DNA from: JAPOXR01 sp965221935 | GTDB lineage: Bacteria > Pseudomonadota > Alphaproteobacteria > Rhodobacterales > Rhodobacteraceae | Assembly: GCA_965221935.1 (NCBI GenBank) | Contig: CBDCSZ010000002.1 | Coordinates: 62,001 to 126,000, forward strand | Reading direction: 5' to 3' | Length of the DNA: 64,000 bases | Shown here: positions 8,763 to 16,970 of the stretch, in pieces | Layout: each line of letters begins with the position of its first letter | How positions within the stretch are numbered: position 1 is the stretch's first letter | Program-made: the position numbers and the translations under genes | The notes under the pieces: generated by a model | Databases searched by the model: none | Seen by the model: only the letters and a program-made list of their open reading frames with translations | Told to the model about the DNA's origin: nothing

Positions 8763-9657
8763 GTTCCTGCAATCGCAGCATCAGAATGTAGATGGATGTG
8801 AGGACGATCGACATGAGCAGCAGCAACGCCCCCATGGCAAACGCGGAACCCGCGCGAAAAAACCGGAATGTTTCGAAATAGATATGAACGACCAAGGCGT
8901 TCGTCGCTCCGGCGGGGCCGCCTTGGGTCATCAGGAATATGAAGACGAAGTTTCCAAAACTCCAGATCAAGAGCAGCAGGACGACGATTGCCAAGACCCG
9001 CCGAAGTCCGGGCAGCGTGATGTCAAAGAACCTCCGGACTGGCCCGGCGCCATCGATTTCAGATGCTTCGTAAAGATCATCGCTGATTGTCTGCAGCCCG
9101 GCAAGCAGCAGCAGGGCCGCAAACGGGTATGTTTTCCACACATTCACGAAGATGATGGCAAGCAGTGCGTATTGCGGATCGCTCAGCCATTTTGGTGTTG
9201 CCGTGACCCATGGAAGCAGCAGCAGGCCGTAATTCAGCACACCGAAATCAGGATTGTACATCCATTGCCAAACCAGGGCGGCAACCACATGCGGAACAGC
9301 CCACGGCAGAATAACGAGCACCCTGACGAACCCGCGCCCGAAGAACTCCCGGTCCAGCACGAGCGCTGCCGCGATTCCCAAAAGAACGCTGCCAATCACA
9401 GTTCCGCCTGAAAAAACGACGGTGACCCAGACCGCGTTCCAGGTGTCCGGATCCGAAAGCACCGACAGGTAGTTTTCAAATGTCAGCCCGTCCCTGAAGC
9501 CCAGTCCGATCATTCGGCTGTCTGTCAGGCTGGTCCGCAGCCCCCAAACCAACGGAGCGATGACCAGCACAAAGATGCAGACCAGGACTGGTCCGAGCAT
9601 GACTGCCGGAAGCCACCTGTCCTGCCTGTCGGCGTGATCAGCGAGCAGCACGGTCAA
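8755..9657 (-). CDS. Carbohydrate ABC transporter permease (MalF type)
   Basis: A 300-residue membrane permease with about six hydrophobic segments, the first being LGPVLVCIFVLVIAPLVWGL near the N-terminus. The EAA loop is YEASEIDGAGPVRRFFDITL around residue 207. It pairs with the MalG-type permease encoded next. It is separated from the upstream binding-protein gene by 137 nt holding a strong hairpin, a common arrangement that lowers permease expression relative to the binding protein. Confidence 0.92.
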   Translation of the reverse strand: MTVLLADHADRQDRWLPAVMLGPVLVCIFVLVIAPLVWGLRTSLTDSRMIGLGFRDGLTFENYLSVLSDPDTWNAVWVTVVFSGGTVIGSVLLGIAAALVLDREFFGRGFVRVLVILPWAVPHVVAALVWQWMYNPDFGVLNYGLLLLPWVTATPKWLSDPQYALLAIIFVNVWKTYPFAALLLLAGLQTISDDLYEASEIDGAGPVRRFFDITLPGLRRVLAIVVLLLLIWSFGNFVFIFLMTQGGPAGATNALVVHIYFETFRFFRAGSAFAMGALLLLMSIVLTSIYILMLRLQEHD

Positions 9658-9750
9658 ATCGAAAGAGTAGGATTTCTATCTCGGCGCTTTCTGGCAGTTG
9701 CGGCGAACGGGCCAATCCGCCCCTTCCCCGGACAGCACGCACAAGGGATA

Positions 9751-9780
9751 TTCCGGGACGGCGCATTGTCCGTCCCGGAA
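9751..9780 (-). terminator. Intercistronic hairpin between binding-protein and permease genes
   Basis: TTCCGGGACGG and CCGTCCCGGAA form a perfect 11-bp stem with a short loop, 14 nt after the binding-protein stop. In ABC operons such hairpins protect the upstream mRNA or partially terminate transcription. That role is inferred here from position. Confidence 0.65.
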
Positions 9781-9794
9781 GAATATTGGGATAG

Positions 9795-11066
9795 TCAACC
9801 GCCGAGTAATTCTTCGACCTCGGCCTGGGCTTCGTTCAGCGCTTCTTCGATCGGCGCATCGCGATAGAGAATCTCCTCGATCTTGTCTGCGATGATCTTG
9901 AGAATCTCGTTACCGTAAGCTTCCAGTCCTTCCGGCATGATTGAAACGGCGTATTTGTCCGAAGCTTCCTGGAACGAATTGAACCACGGGTTTTCGTCCA
10001 AATACCCTTCGGGCAGGCTGCCGAAACGTGGCGAAACCGTATTTGTGATGGACACCATCTTGGTCTGCCACTCGGGCCCCTGCATGAATTCGATCAGCTT
10101 GAATGCAGCTTCAGGGTTGGCCGCGCCGCGTGGAATTGACCAGATCTGAAACGCTGAAGCGGTGAGATGGCCTGGCCACGGCATCAAGGCGGTTCCGAGT
10201 TTCGAAGTAATGTCAGGATTTTCCGCACGTGCGAAACCCATCATCCACGAACCGTCGAACAGGACAGCGACTTTCCCTTGCCACCACATCTGGCGATACG
10301 TGGATTTGTCGACATCGCGCGGCATGACACCAGCATCAAACAATGCCTTGAAATCCGCAATTGCAGCAGCGTTTTCCGGCGCGTTGATCGTGGGTTTGCC
10401 GCCAACTGCAAACGCACCGCCGCCCGCGATCACCCATTGCGCCACGTCCATGTAGGTTTCGACGTAACTGCCGGGTTTAACCATTGCCGCGTAACCGAAG
10501 GACTCAGGCGGGCTGGTAAGAGCCTTGGCCATGGCCATGAAATCTGCCGGGTTGTCTGGAAACTCGTCATATCCTGCTTCCGCAAGCAGATCGACATTGT
10601 AGAACGGGATATAGTTTGCCACCATGTGAATGACGCCGTAAGTGCTGCCGTCCGTTACGATCGGCGATGCAAACTGGGCAGGCGTGAACGTGCTCGCGTT
10701 AATGTCGGAGCTGGCCATGAATTCGTCCATCGGCATCAGCAGGTCATTGCGCAGATAGTCGCCAATATTCAGGTTTGTCAGGTGAATGACATCCGGAGGC
10801 GAGCCGGAACTCATCTCCATCAGCATCTGGTCGGCATAGCTTCCATATGGCAGGTTGTAGCCATCGACCTTGATTCCGGGATTCTCCGCCATGAAGGCTT
10901 CGATCACGTCATTCATCCAGATCTCATTTCCGGGTTCGCCGAACCACCAGCTCGGCAGCCTTAGAGTAATGTCCTCGGCGTAAGCGGCGCCGACTGGTGC
11001 AAGGGCTGTGCCGGCCGCAATAACCGCAGCGGTAACCCCTGACCTTATCATTTGACGGGATTGCAT
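9795..11066 (-). CDS. Extracellular sugar-binding protein of the ABC transporter
   Basis: A 423-residue periplasmic solute-binding protein of the family 1 (MalE-like) type. An N-terminal signal peptide is visible (basic start, hydrophobic run, AYA-E cleavage-like site near residue 31). Family features include AFMAENPGIKVDGY, the SGSPPDVIHL segment and GPEWQTKM near the C-terminus. The ATG at 11066 is preceded by AGGAG; a frame upstream of it is not signal-like. It heads the sugar ABC operon. The ligand cannot be named from sequence. Confidence 0.9.
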   Translation of the reverse strand: MQSRQMIRSGVTAAVIAAGTALAPVGAAYAEDITLRLPSWWFGEPGNEIWMNDVIEAFMAENPGIKVDGYNLPYGSYADQMLMEMSSGSPPDVIHLTNLNIGDYLRNDLLMPMDEFMASSDINASTFTPAQFASPIVTDGSTYGVIHMVANYIPFYNVDLLAEAGYDEFPDNPADFMAMAKALTSPPESFGYAAMVKPGSYVETYMDVAQWVIAGGGAFAVGGKPTINAPENAAAIADFKALFDAGVMPRDVDKSTYRQMWWQGKVAVLFDGSWMMGFARAENPDITSKLGTALMPWPGHLTASAFQIWSIPRGAANPEAAFKLIEFMQGPEWQTKMVSITNTVSPRFGSLPEGYLDENPWFNSFQEASDKYAVSIMPEGLEAYGNEILKIIADKIEEILYRDAPIEEALNEAQAEVEELLGG

Positions 11067-11306
11067 AGTTTTTCTCCTCTGATTGTTCGGCAGTTTTGGT
11101 TGAAGCATGCCGGGATGCAAAGACTTTCGATCTCCAATCAGACAGGTCCGGCCAACAGCTTTACTGCCGGTAATCGACTGGAGCGGGCGCGATCATTTCA
11201 TTTGGCCGAACGGCAGTCAATGGCCACAATTGGCTTAACCGGTGAGACGAATTGGCATCGCCTTGGACAAGTGCGGGCATTGGGTTCAGTACCCGTAAAC
11301 TGCTTG

Positions 11307-11367
11307 TCAATGTGCGTCGGATGCAGCTGAAACCCCAGAATACAGAGGGCTTATTGTGTCCGACCGC
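11307..11367 (+). repeat. Second copy of the ~61-nt repeat (inverted partner of 4052-4113)
   Basis: Matches the reverse complement of 4052-4113, including the TGCGTCGGATGCAGCTGAA block. It lies upstream of the ABC operon, before the decayed toxin-antitoxin remnants. The element is unidentified. Confidence 0.6.
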
Positions 11368-11481
11368 AGTCTCCGGCCGTAATGTCGAAATCCAACGTTC
11401 CGCAAGGAAGCGCCGGGTCGGCTGCGCCTTGTATCCCCACCCTGAAGGACGGGATCTTACGGCGCATCTGATAAAGCCGCG

Positions 11482-11752
11482 TCACGACGGCAGGAGCGCA
11501 CGCCTGACCGCATCGGTTTCCTTCTGGATGACACGCAACAGCGTCACTGCCGGGCCGCTGACTCGCCGGGTTCCCTGTTCCCATTGCGGTAGCCGGACAA
11601 GCTCATTCCCCTCAGGGGAGCCATCTGTGCCTGGTGAGCTTCGCCTGCTTGCGGACCTCTCGCGGGGTCACGGGTGCATATGCGACGGCGGGGCCTTCCC
11701 CTGGAGCATGGGCGAGCGTCTTGTTAAGCGACTGGATCAGTTCTTTTCCAAA
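11482..11752 (-). pseudogene. HigA-like antitoxin remnant (Xre-type), frameshifted
   Basis: Read across frames, this stretch encodes recognisable parts of a COG2944-type HTH antitoxin. One frame gives GKELIQSLNKTLAHA and then VTPREVRKQAKLTR. After a frame change the next piece is APLRGMSLSGYR, then WEQGTRRVSGPAVTLLRV ending with RRALLPS and a TGA at 11482-11484. At least two frameshifts and an in-frame stop break it. It lies directly after the toxin remnant in the toxin-first order usual for these pairs. It is almost certainly non-functional. Confidence 0.65.
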
Positions 11753-11757
11753 CCTAC

Positions 11758-12089
11758 TTATGGCTTCTCCATTCCAGCTCTATTGATCGCCGCGACGATC
11801 CCGTCCACCGCGCGCCGCTCTGCCGGATTGAGGTCCGTATTGGCGGACTTCGCATGGGCGAGGAGCGTGGAGATCGGTATGCCATTCCCTCCGTAGGAGT
11901 CCGTGCACAAACCCGCTTGCCCCGGCCCGGCGCGGCGAAACGCAGCTTTCCGACACCGCCGGTTCCCGGTATTTCATCGACCGTCAGCGGATTCCCGGCC
12001 AGATGGTCAATTAGTGCGCGCCTCACCTCCGCTGTGAAAATCTTGTTTGTTGATCGGGTAATGTTCGGGGTCTCGGCAACCTTTTGCAT
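11758..12089 (-). pseudogene. RelE/HigB-like toxin remnant, frameshifted
   Basis: The first frame reads IFTAEVRRALIDHLAGNP and then EIPGTGGVGKLRFAAPGRGK, which is characteristic of the RelE/HigB family (COG4737-like). The frame is lost after GRGK. A neighbouring frame continues with GIPISTLLAHAKSANTDLNP and AERRAVDGIVAAINR to a TAA at 11758-11760, the normal family C-terminus. A small indel near 11930-11940 therefore inactivates the mRNA-interferase. The start at 12089 is approximate. Confidence 0.65.
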
Positions 12090-12205
12090 CCGGCGAAGTG
12101 TAACCCATTTGGGCAATCAGGAAAGTCGGGCGGATGGAGCCACATCTGCGTGTTGTCGGTCTCCTCAGGCGATGTCGCGGCCTTGGACGCCATCGCCTAC
12201 GCGAT

Positions 12206-12298
12206 TCAGCCTGCCGCCTTCTCTGCGGCGGTTTGCAGGGCGCTGTCGTCGAGGTGGGGATAGAATGCGGTTGTGGCGAGCCGTCTGTGGCCAAGCAA
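12206..12298 (-). pseudogene. Tyrosine recombinase (integrase) C-terminal remnant
   Basis: The minus strand encodes LLGHRRLATTAFYPHLDD and then SALQTAAEKAAG followed by a stop. This matches the end of phage-type tyrosine recombinases, including the conserved LGHR and the Tyr nucleophile region (Y-x-H-L). No upstream catalytic domain is recognisable in frame, so only the tail of an old integrase survives beside the decayed toxin-antitoxin pair. Confidence 0.55.
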
Positions 12299-12576
12299 CC
12301 TGCAGTTCAACACCCCCTCAGGTCCTTCCCTTGACGGAGCGGTCGCTGACGCCGACGACCTTCTGGTGCAAGCTGCAGGTCATGTTTCCCGCCAGGAAAA
12401 TCGGCCGGCAAACGCTTGCCCGTCTGCAAGGGCTTTGAAATTGTCACGAATCATTCCGGGCGCTGCGCAGGCGCGGCACGTCCGGTCAAGCGCCGGACAA
12501 ATGGCTGCGCCCGGGGCGTCTTGCGGTTCCACGGCCAAGGGGATAGGCCGCGCGCGTGAATGGATGGGGGACTTCA

Positions 12577-15009
12577 ATGAGCGACTATGCAGATGAGAAT
12601 TTCAACCGGTATCTCACCTTCGATGAACGGCTGGGCGGCCTTTCGAACCTGATCTCGTCAGTCGACCGGCCGGGTGACTACTGCGTGCACGGTCGGTTTT
12701 ACACGCCGATGCCTCGCATCTGCGGCGAGGCGACGGGCGTCCTTGCCTTTCCGCTCCAGCCTGCGCAGTTGCAGGGGCTGGTGGCGCTTGCAGAACGCGC
12801 GCCGTACGGGCGCGGCGAGGAGACGATACTGGACCGGTCGGTTCGCGACTGCTGGCAGATCTCGCCCGATCAGGTCGCAGTTGGAGGCGGGTCGTGGGAC
12901 GAGACGTTCGGGCACATCCTTGACCGCGCGGCCGAGGGACTCGGTTATGCGGCGGATGAGGTGCAGGCGGAACTCTACAAGTTCCTGGTCTACGAGGAGG
13001 GCGGCTTTTTCGCTCCTCACCGCGACACCGAGAAGGCTGACGGCATGGTGGCGACCCTGGTCGTCGCATTGCCGGTCGCCGGCAAGGGAGGCGAGCTGAT
13101 CATCCGTCATCATGAACAGGAGACGGTTGTCGACATGCGCAGCGAAGATCCCTCTGAACTGGTCTATGCCGCATTCTATGCCGACTGCGAGCATGAAATA
13201 CGACCCGTGACCGAAGGCCACCGCGCGTGCCTCGTCTTCAACCTGGTCCTGACGCCGTGCGGGAAGGCGGCTGCGTCCGCACCGGACTACGGAAGTCTGG
13301 CGGAGCAGATTGCGGGCGAGATCAAGCTTCGCTTTGCGGCACCGGACGCTCCCGAGAAACTTGTCTGGCTTCTGGAGCATGACTACAGCATCGCAGGCCT
13401 GTCTTTCGAAACCCTGAAAAACGTCGATGCGGCGGTCGGGCGCGTCCTGGTCTCGGCCGCTGCGCAGGCTGGCTGCGCCATGCATGCCACAATAGTGCAT
13501 GTCAAGGAGTTTGCATCGGTGGATTATTACGGAGGCTACTATGCCAGAGAGATCAGCAATGTTGGCGATGACGAATACGAAATCGGCGAAATCTTTGATT
13601 GGAGATGCGAGCTCGACGATTGGGTGCATCCGGAACTTGGTCCGGTCGATTACGGTCGACTGAAACTGGAGCCCGACGAATTGATGCCGGCGGAAAGGAT
13701 TTCGGATTGGGAGCCTGACGATGTCCTTTTGACCGAGGCGAGCGGCAACGCGGGCGCCGAAATCGAGCGGCTTTACCGGAACGCCGCCATTGTTCTGTGG
13801 CCGGCGAAAGAGAACCTCCGCGTGCTCGCGAAAACTGGCGCGAAGACGCTTTCCGCCCTTCTGGCACAAGCCGAGGAGCGTGCCGCAACCGACGAGGAAC
13901 GTGATCCGCCAGTTGACGCAATGGCACTTGAGATTTCCGAGGTCTGGCCTGAGCCCCGAACGCACGTGCACGGCGCGGAACGCGAGGAATGGGAAAACAG
14001 CGCCGCAGCCACACTTTTGCGGCTTTGCGGCATGGGAAGCCGGAAGGCGGCGGAGACCTTCGTTGATCGAGTTGTTGTGCCTCATTACGGTCCCGGGCTG
14101 AACGCGGCACTGCTTGAAGCCACCTCGAGACTGGCCGGCGATGAAATGTCGAACCGGCTTTGTCGCCTTGCTGACACGCACTTTGCGGAACGGCCCGAAG
14201 CCGTTGTCGACTTGATGACGGGCATGAGCGACGCGCTTGTCGAAGGAAGGGATGTCATGGCGCAGGGTGCGTTGGAGGACATCGTCAGGCGCATCTGCTC
14301 GGCATTTCCTGCCATGGTCGACGCGCGCGCGCCGGAGGATGCGGCGACATCCTGGTCCGGATGGCGCCAGCGACCCGCAAAGGCTCTGGACGGGAAGACG
14401 CTGCGGCAGGTCCTCCAGCTTGCCTGGCGTCTCGATCTGGAAGGCAGCCTCGGCGCGGTCGCCGGCGCGCTGATCGACAAACCAGACGTCGCGCCGCCTG
14501 ACCGCACGTTGCCGCCAGTCCTGTCGGAACTGGGCATGTCGCACCGCTCGCCGGCGGCGGCAAGCCCGGCCTTCGCGCGGCTGTGGCGGCATTCCGCCGA
14601 TTTCCTGCTGGCGCGCAGCGGCACCCCGCCCGCTGACCCGGTCAACTGGGCCATTTCCTCGGAAGGCCTGGACTGCAGTTGCGAACATTGCGCCAAACTG
14701 GTCCGGTTTTGCGCCGATCCGGTCACGACGGAGCTTCGAATTCCGGTGCGGCAGGCCCTGCGGCAGCATCTGCGGGACGAGGTGGAATTCGCTGGCGCGG
14801 ACCTGAGATGCAAGACCGAGCGCAAGGGCCGCCCCTATACTCTGATCTGCAAGAAGACCCGCGACAGCCATTTGAAAAGGCGTCGGCAATATTTGGAAGA
14901 CATGTCCGAGATCAAGCGATTGCTCGATGCGGCAGACGCCGTGCCGAACGCTCCAGACACGGCGGCCAATCTCCGTGCCGCAGTGGCCCGCAGCCGGGAC
15001 AAGCGCTGA
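12577..15009 (+). CDS. Large 2OG-Fe(II) oxygenase with C-terminal Cys-rich domain
   Basis: An 810-residue protein with an N-terminal prolyl-hydroxylase-like 2-oxoglutarate/iron oxygenase domain (about residues 20-240). The iron ligands are probably HRD in FFAPHRDTEKADG (near 148) and the His in DCEHEI (near 205); the RACLVFNL segment supplies the 2-oxoglutarate arginine. The middle 450 residues have no domain I can name. The last ~120 residues contain CSCEHCAKL and a CKTERKGRPYTLICKKTR stretch, a pattern seen at the end of other long 2OG oxygenases. The ATG at 12577 follows a GGGGG; an in-frame ATG seven codons earlier is possible. Substrate unknown. Confidence 0.78.
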   Translation: MSDYADENFNRYLTFDERLGGLSNLISSVDRPGDYCVHGRFYTPMPRICGEATGVLAFPLQPAQLQGLVALAERAPYGRGEETILDRSVRDCWQISPDQVAVGGGSWDETFGHILDRAAEGLGYAADEVQAELYKFLVYEEGGFFAPHRDTEKADGMVATLVVALPVAGKGGELIIRHHEQETVVDMRSEDPSELVYAAFYADCEHEIRPVTEGHRACLVFNLVLTPCGKAAASAPDYGSLAEQIAGEIKLRFAAPDAPEKLVWLLEHDYSIAGLSFETLKNVDAAVGRVLVSAAAQAGCAMHATIVHVKEFASVDYYGGYYAREISNVGDDEYEIGEIFDWRCELDDWVHPELGPVDYGRLKLEPDELMPAERISDWEPDDVLLTEASGNAGAEIERLYRNAAIVLWPAKENLRVLAKTGAKTLSALLAQAEERAATDEERDPPVDAMALEISEVWPEPRTHVHGAEREEWENSAAATLLRLCGMGSRKAAETFVDRVVVPHYGPGLNAALLEATSRLAGDEMSNRLCRLADTHFAERPEAVVDLMTGMSDALVEGRDVMAQGALEDIVRRICSAFPAMVDARAPEDAATSWSGWRQRPAKALDGKTLRQVLQLAWRLDLEGSLGAVAGALIDKPDVAPPDRTLPPVLSELGMSHRSPAAASPAFARLWRHSADFLLARSGTPPADPVNWAISSEGLDCSCEHCAKLVRFCADPVTTELRIPVRQALRQHLRDEVEFAGADLRCKTERKGRPYTLICKKTRDSHLKRRRQYLEDMSEIKRLLDAADAVPNAPDTAANLRAAVARSRDKR

Positions 15010-15587
15010 GTGATTTTGGCTGCCCGCCCCTGGCCAAGAGGTCGGCGCAGCGGCCGGCCAGACAGGTGAAAAGACGCCTCTTCTTTCGGAACCGGGACGC
15101 TGCACCAGGTCCGTTGCCTCCCGAAAACGCAATCCGCGCGAGGCTTGGCAGCCACTGACACGCAGCCGGAGCAATCGCGGCTTTTGACGGGCAAACCAAG
15201 GAATTGATGCGGCACGACAGGTTGCTGCGGGCGTTCTGCCACACGGCACGCCTGGAAAACGAGGCGGACTCCCCTGTGTGGAAAACCAGGATCGGGATCA
15301 CCATAAACCGCCGAAAATACCCGAATCAGGGCTTGACCCCAAACATGGATGCTCTTCCCGTCGAAACATCCTGCAAACCAACACCATTGGACGCCGCCAA
15401 AATGCGACAACCAGCCGGTGTTGCAGATCGCGCTCGCCGCATGATTCGCAGGAAGAACATCAGAGAAATAAATCTTGAGCCATACGAAAATCGCGCCCTA
15501 TGGCGGATGGCGGGCAGCTCGTTGACAACGCATGCCGCATGAGGTTGGCTGTCCGAGTGTGTCACCCGTGAGCGGAAGGAAGGCAGC
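15010..15587. other. Intergenic region, no convincing gene
   Basis: This 578-nt gap follows the oxygenase gene. Short open frames occur on both strands but none shows family similarity. A purine-rich AGCGGAAGGAAGG just before 15588 is the likely ribosome-binding region of the RraA-like gene. I see no repeats or RNA genes here. Confidence 0.6.
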
Positions 15588-16274
15588 ATGACCCGTAAAA
15601 CCATGCCGGAACAAGATGATCCCGTGGTGTCCGAGATGCGGGAAAGCTTCTTTTGTGCGTTGATCTCCGACGTTCTGGATGCCCTTGGACACAGGCGGAT
15701 GGCATTGCCTCCAGGCATTCGGCCACTGGATGAACGATCAAAGCTCGTGGGGCGCGCGCGGACGATGCTCTATGCCGATGTTTACGCGCCGCCGGGGCCC
15801 GATGAAAACCACTATCTGCTGGAAATCCGGCTCGTCGACAGCCTGCAGCCCGGCGACGTTGCCGTGGCGGCTTGCGGCAAATCCGGGAGAATTGCACCCT
15901 GGGGCGGGCTGCTGAGCACGGCGGCCACCATGCGGGGCGCGGCCGGGGCGCTTATGGACGGGTTCGTTCGCGATATCCTTCATGTGAAGGAGCTGGAGTT
16001 TCCAGTTTTTGCCGGAGGTGTCGCACCGCTTGACAGCAATGGTCGTGGCAAGGTGATCGAGTCCGATGTGCCTGTGGAAGTCGGCGGTGTTCCTGTTTGC
16101 CCCGGGGACATTGTGTTCGGAGACGCCGACGGGTGCATCATTATTCCCCGCGCGCTTGAGGAAGATGTTCTCGCAGGCGGACGCGAGAAACTCGCCGCCG
16201 AAAACAAGTCGCTCCAGGCATTGCGCGACGGCAGGCTGCTTGAAGATGTTTATGAGGAATTCGGCGTCCTCTGA
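15588..16274 (+). CDS. RraA-like / HMG-CHA aldolase family protein
   Basis: A 228-residue RraA-family protein. Members include 4-hydroxy-4-methyl-2-oxoglutarate aldolases and dimethylmenaquinone methyltransferase-like proteins. Supporting motifs are ISDVLDALG near residue 25, the WGGLLSTAA phosphate/substrate loop near 104, and DGFVRDILHVKELEFPVFA with the metal-binding Asp. The GDADG near 181 is also typical. It stands alone on the plus strand. Aldolase activity on an oxo acid is plausible but not provable here. Confidence 0.85.
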   Translation: MTRKTMPEQDDPVVSEMRESFFCALISDVLDALGHRRMALPPGIRPLDERSKLVGRARTMLYADVYAPPGPDENHYLLEIRLVDSLQPGDVAVAACGKSGRIAPWGGLLSTAATMRGAAGALMDGFVRDILHVKELEFPVFAGGVAPLDSNGRGKVIESDVPVEVGGVPVCPGDIVFGDADGCIIIPRALEEDVLAGGREKLAAENKSLQALRDGRLLEDVYEEFGVL

Positions 16275-16910
16275 GTGAACGCCCGTTTCCGTAGCGGCTT
16301 CCGTAACGGGATGCGGGAATTGTCGGGAGCTATTCAGGCGTGGACTATTCCTCCTTCCGCAAGGCAGATTAACCGCAATGAGTGGCAATTCAGTCATTTC
16401 GCCGTGTACAGCACGCATCCGCGCCCCGGCGGCGCGAACCCGGAACAAATGGCTGCAACCGGTCAAAAACCAACGAGCATGTCTGGCCGTATGTGGGCGC
16501 CACCGTGCAGCGCGACCGGAGAATCTCAGGCAGGCGGCGTTCGGCTGGGCAGCCAACCCATGGATGTTTCCAGGCAGATCTCCGGACCGGCGCTGGAGAC
16601 CGGGCGGCCTCGGCCACCCCGAAACGGTGCCCCAAAATCCGCATTTCCGGCGAAAGCCCCTCTTTTCAATGTTTTCGGCGGTCTGAGACGCCTTTCGGCT
16701 GGGAACGAGTTGTCTGCGGCGGTCATGCGCAGGCAGGCAATCTCCGGTCAGGTTCAATCCAGACTCCCGGACCGCGCGGCCGCCACAGGGCGTCGCTGCG
16801 ATGTATCACACGCATGCCAGCGCCATGGGGAGGCGCCGCCGGCCATGGCCGCCAGCAGCCCTGTCGTTTTCCGTGCAATGCAGCTTCCAGCCGCACAGCC
16901 TGCCCCGGGA
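16275..16910. other. Intergenic region upstream of ATPase copy A
   Basis: No recognisable gene. One plus-strand frame stays open through this region into copy A, adding 232 codons, but its translation is Pro/Arg/Gly-rich and has no counterpart upstream of copies B-D. I treat it as chance openness in GC-rich DNA. Similarity with the region upstream of copy B begins near 16857. Confidence 0.6.
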
Positions 16911-16970
16911 TTTCCATCGCGCAGTTTCAGGCTTGTGTTATATTCCCATGGGCAGAAAGGACCCGCTTCC
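16911..16970 (+). promoter_or_regulatory. Conserved 60-nt leader of ATPase copy A
   Basis: The leader begins TTTCCATCGCGC and ends with the ribosome-binding site AGAAAGGA and a short spacer before the ATG. An AT-rich TTATATTC in the middle could be a -10 element or a start region. The same leader, nearly the same length, precedes all four ATPase copies, while sequence further upstream is not shared by all. This fixes the start codon. Confidence 0.75.

Noticed and set aside
12658..15249. An 863-codon minus-strand frame opposite the 2OG oxygenase
   Set aside because: The sense strand has clear oxygenase motifs and a ribosome-binding site. The antisense translation shows no domain.
16275..16970. 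An N-terminal extension of 232 residues on ATPase copy A
   Set aside because: Copies B, C and D lack a matching extension, and the conserved leader with its ribosome-binding site points to the ATG at 16971.
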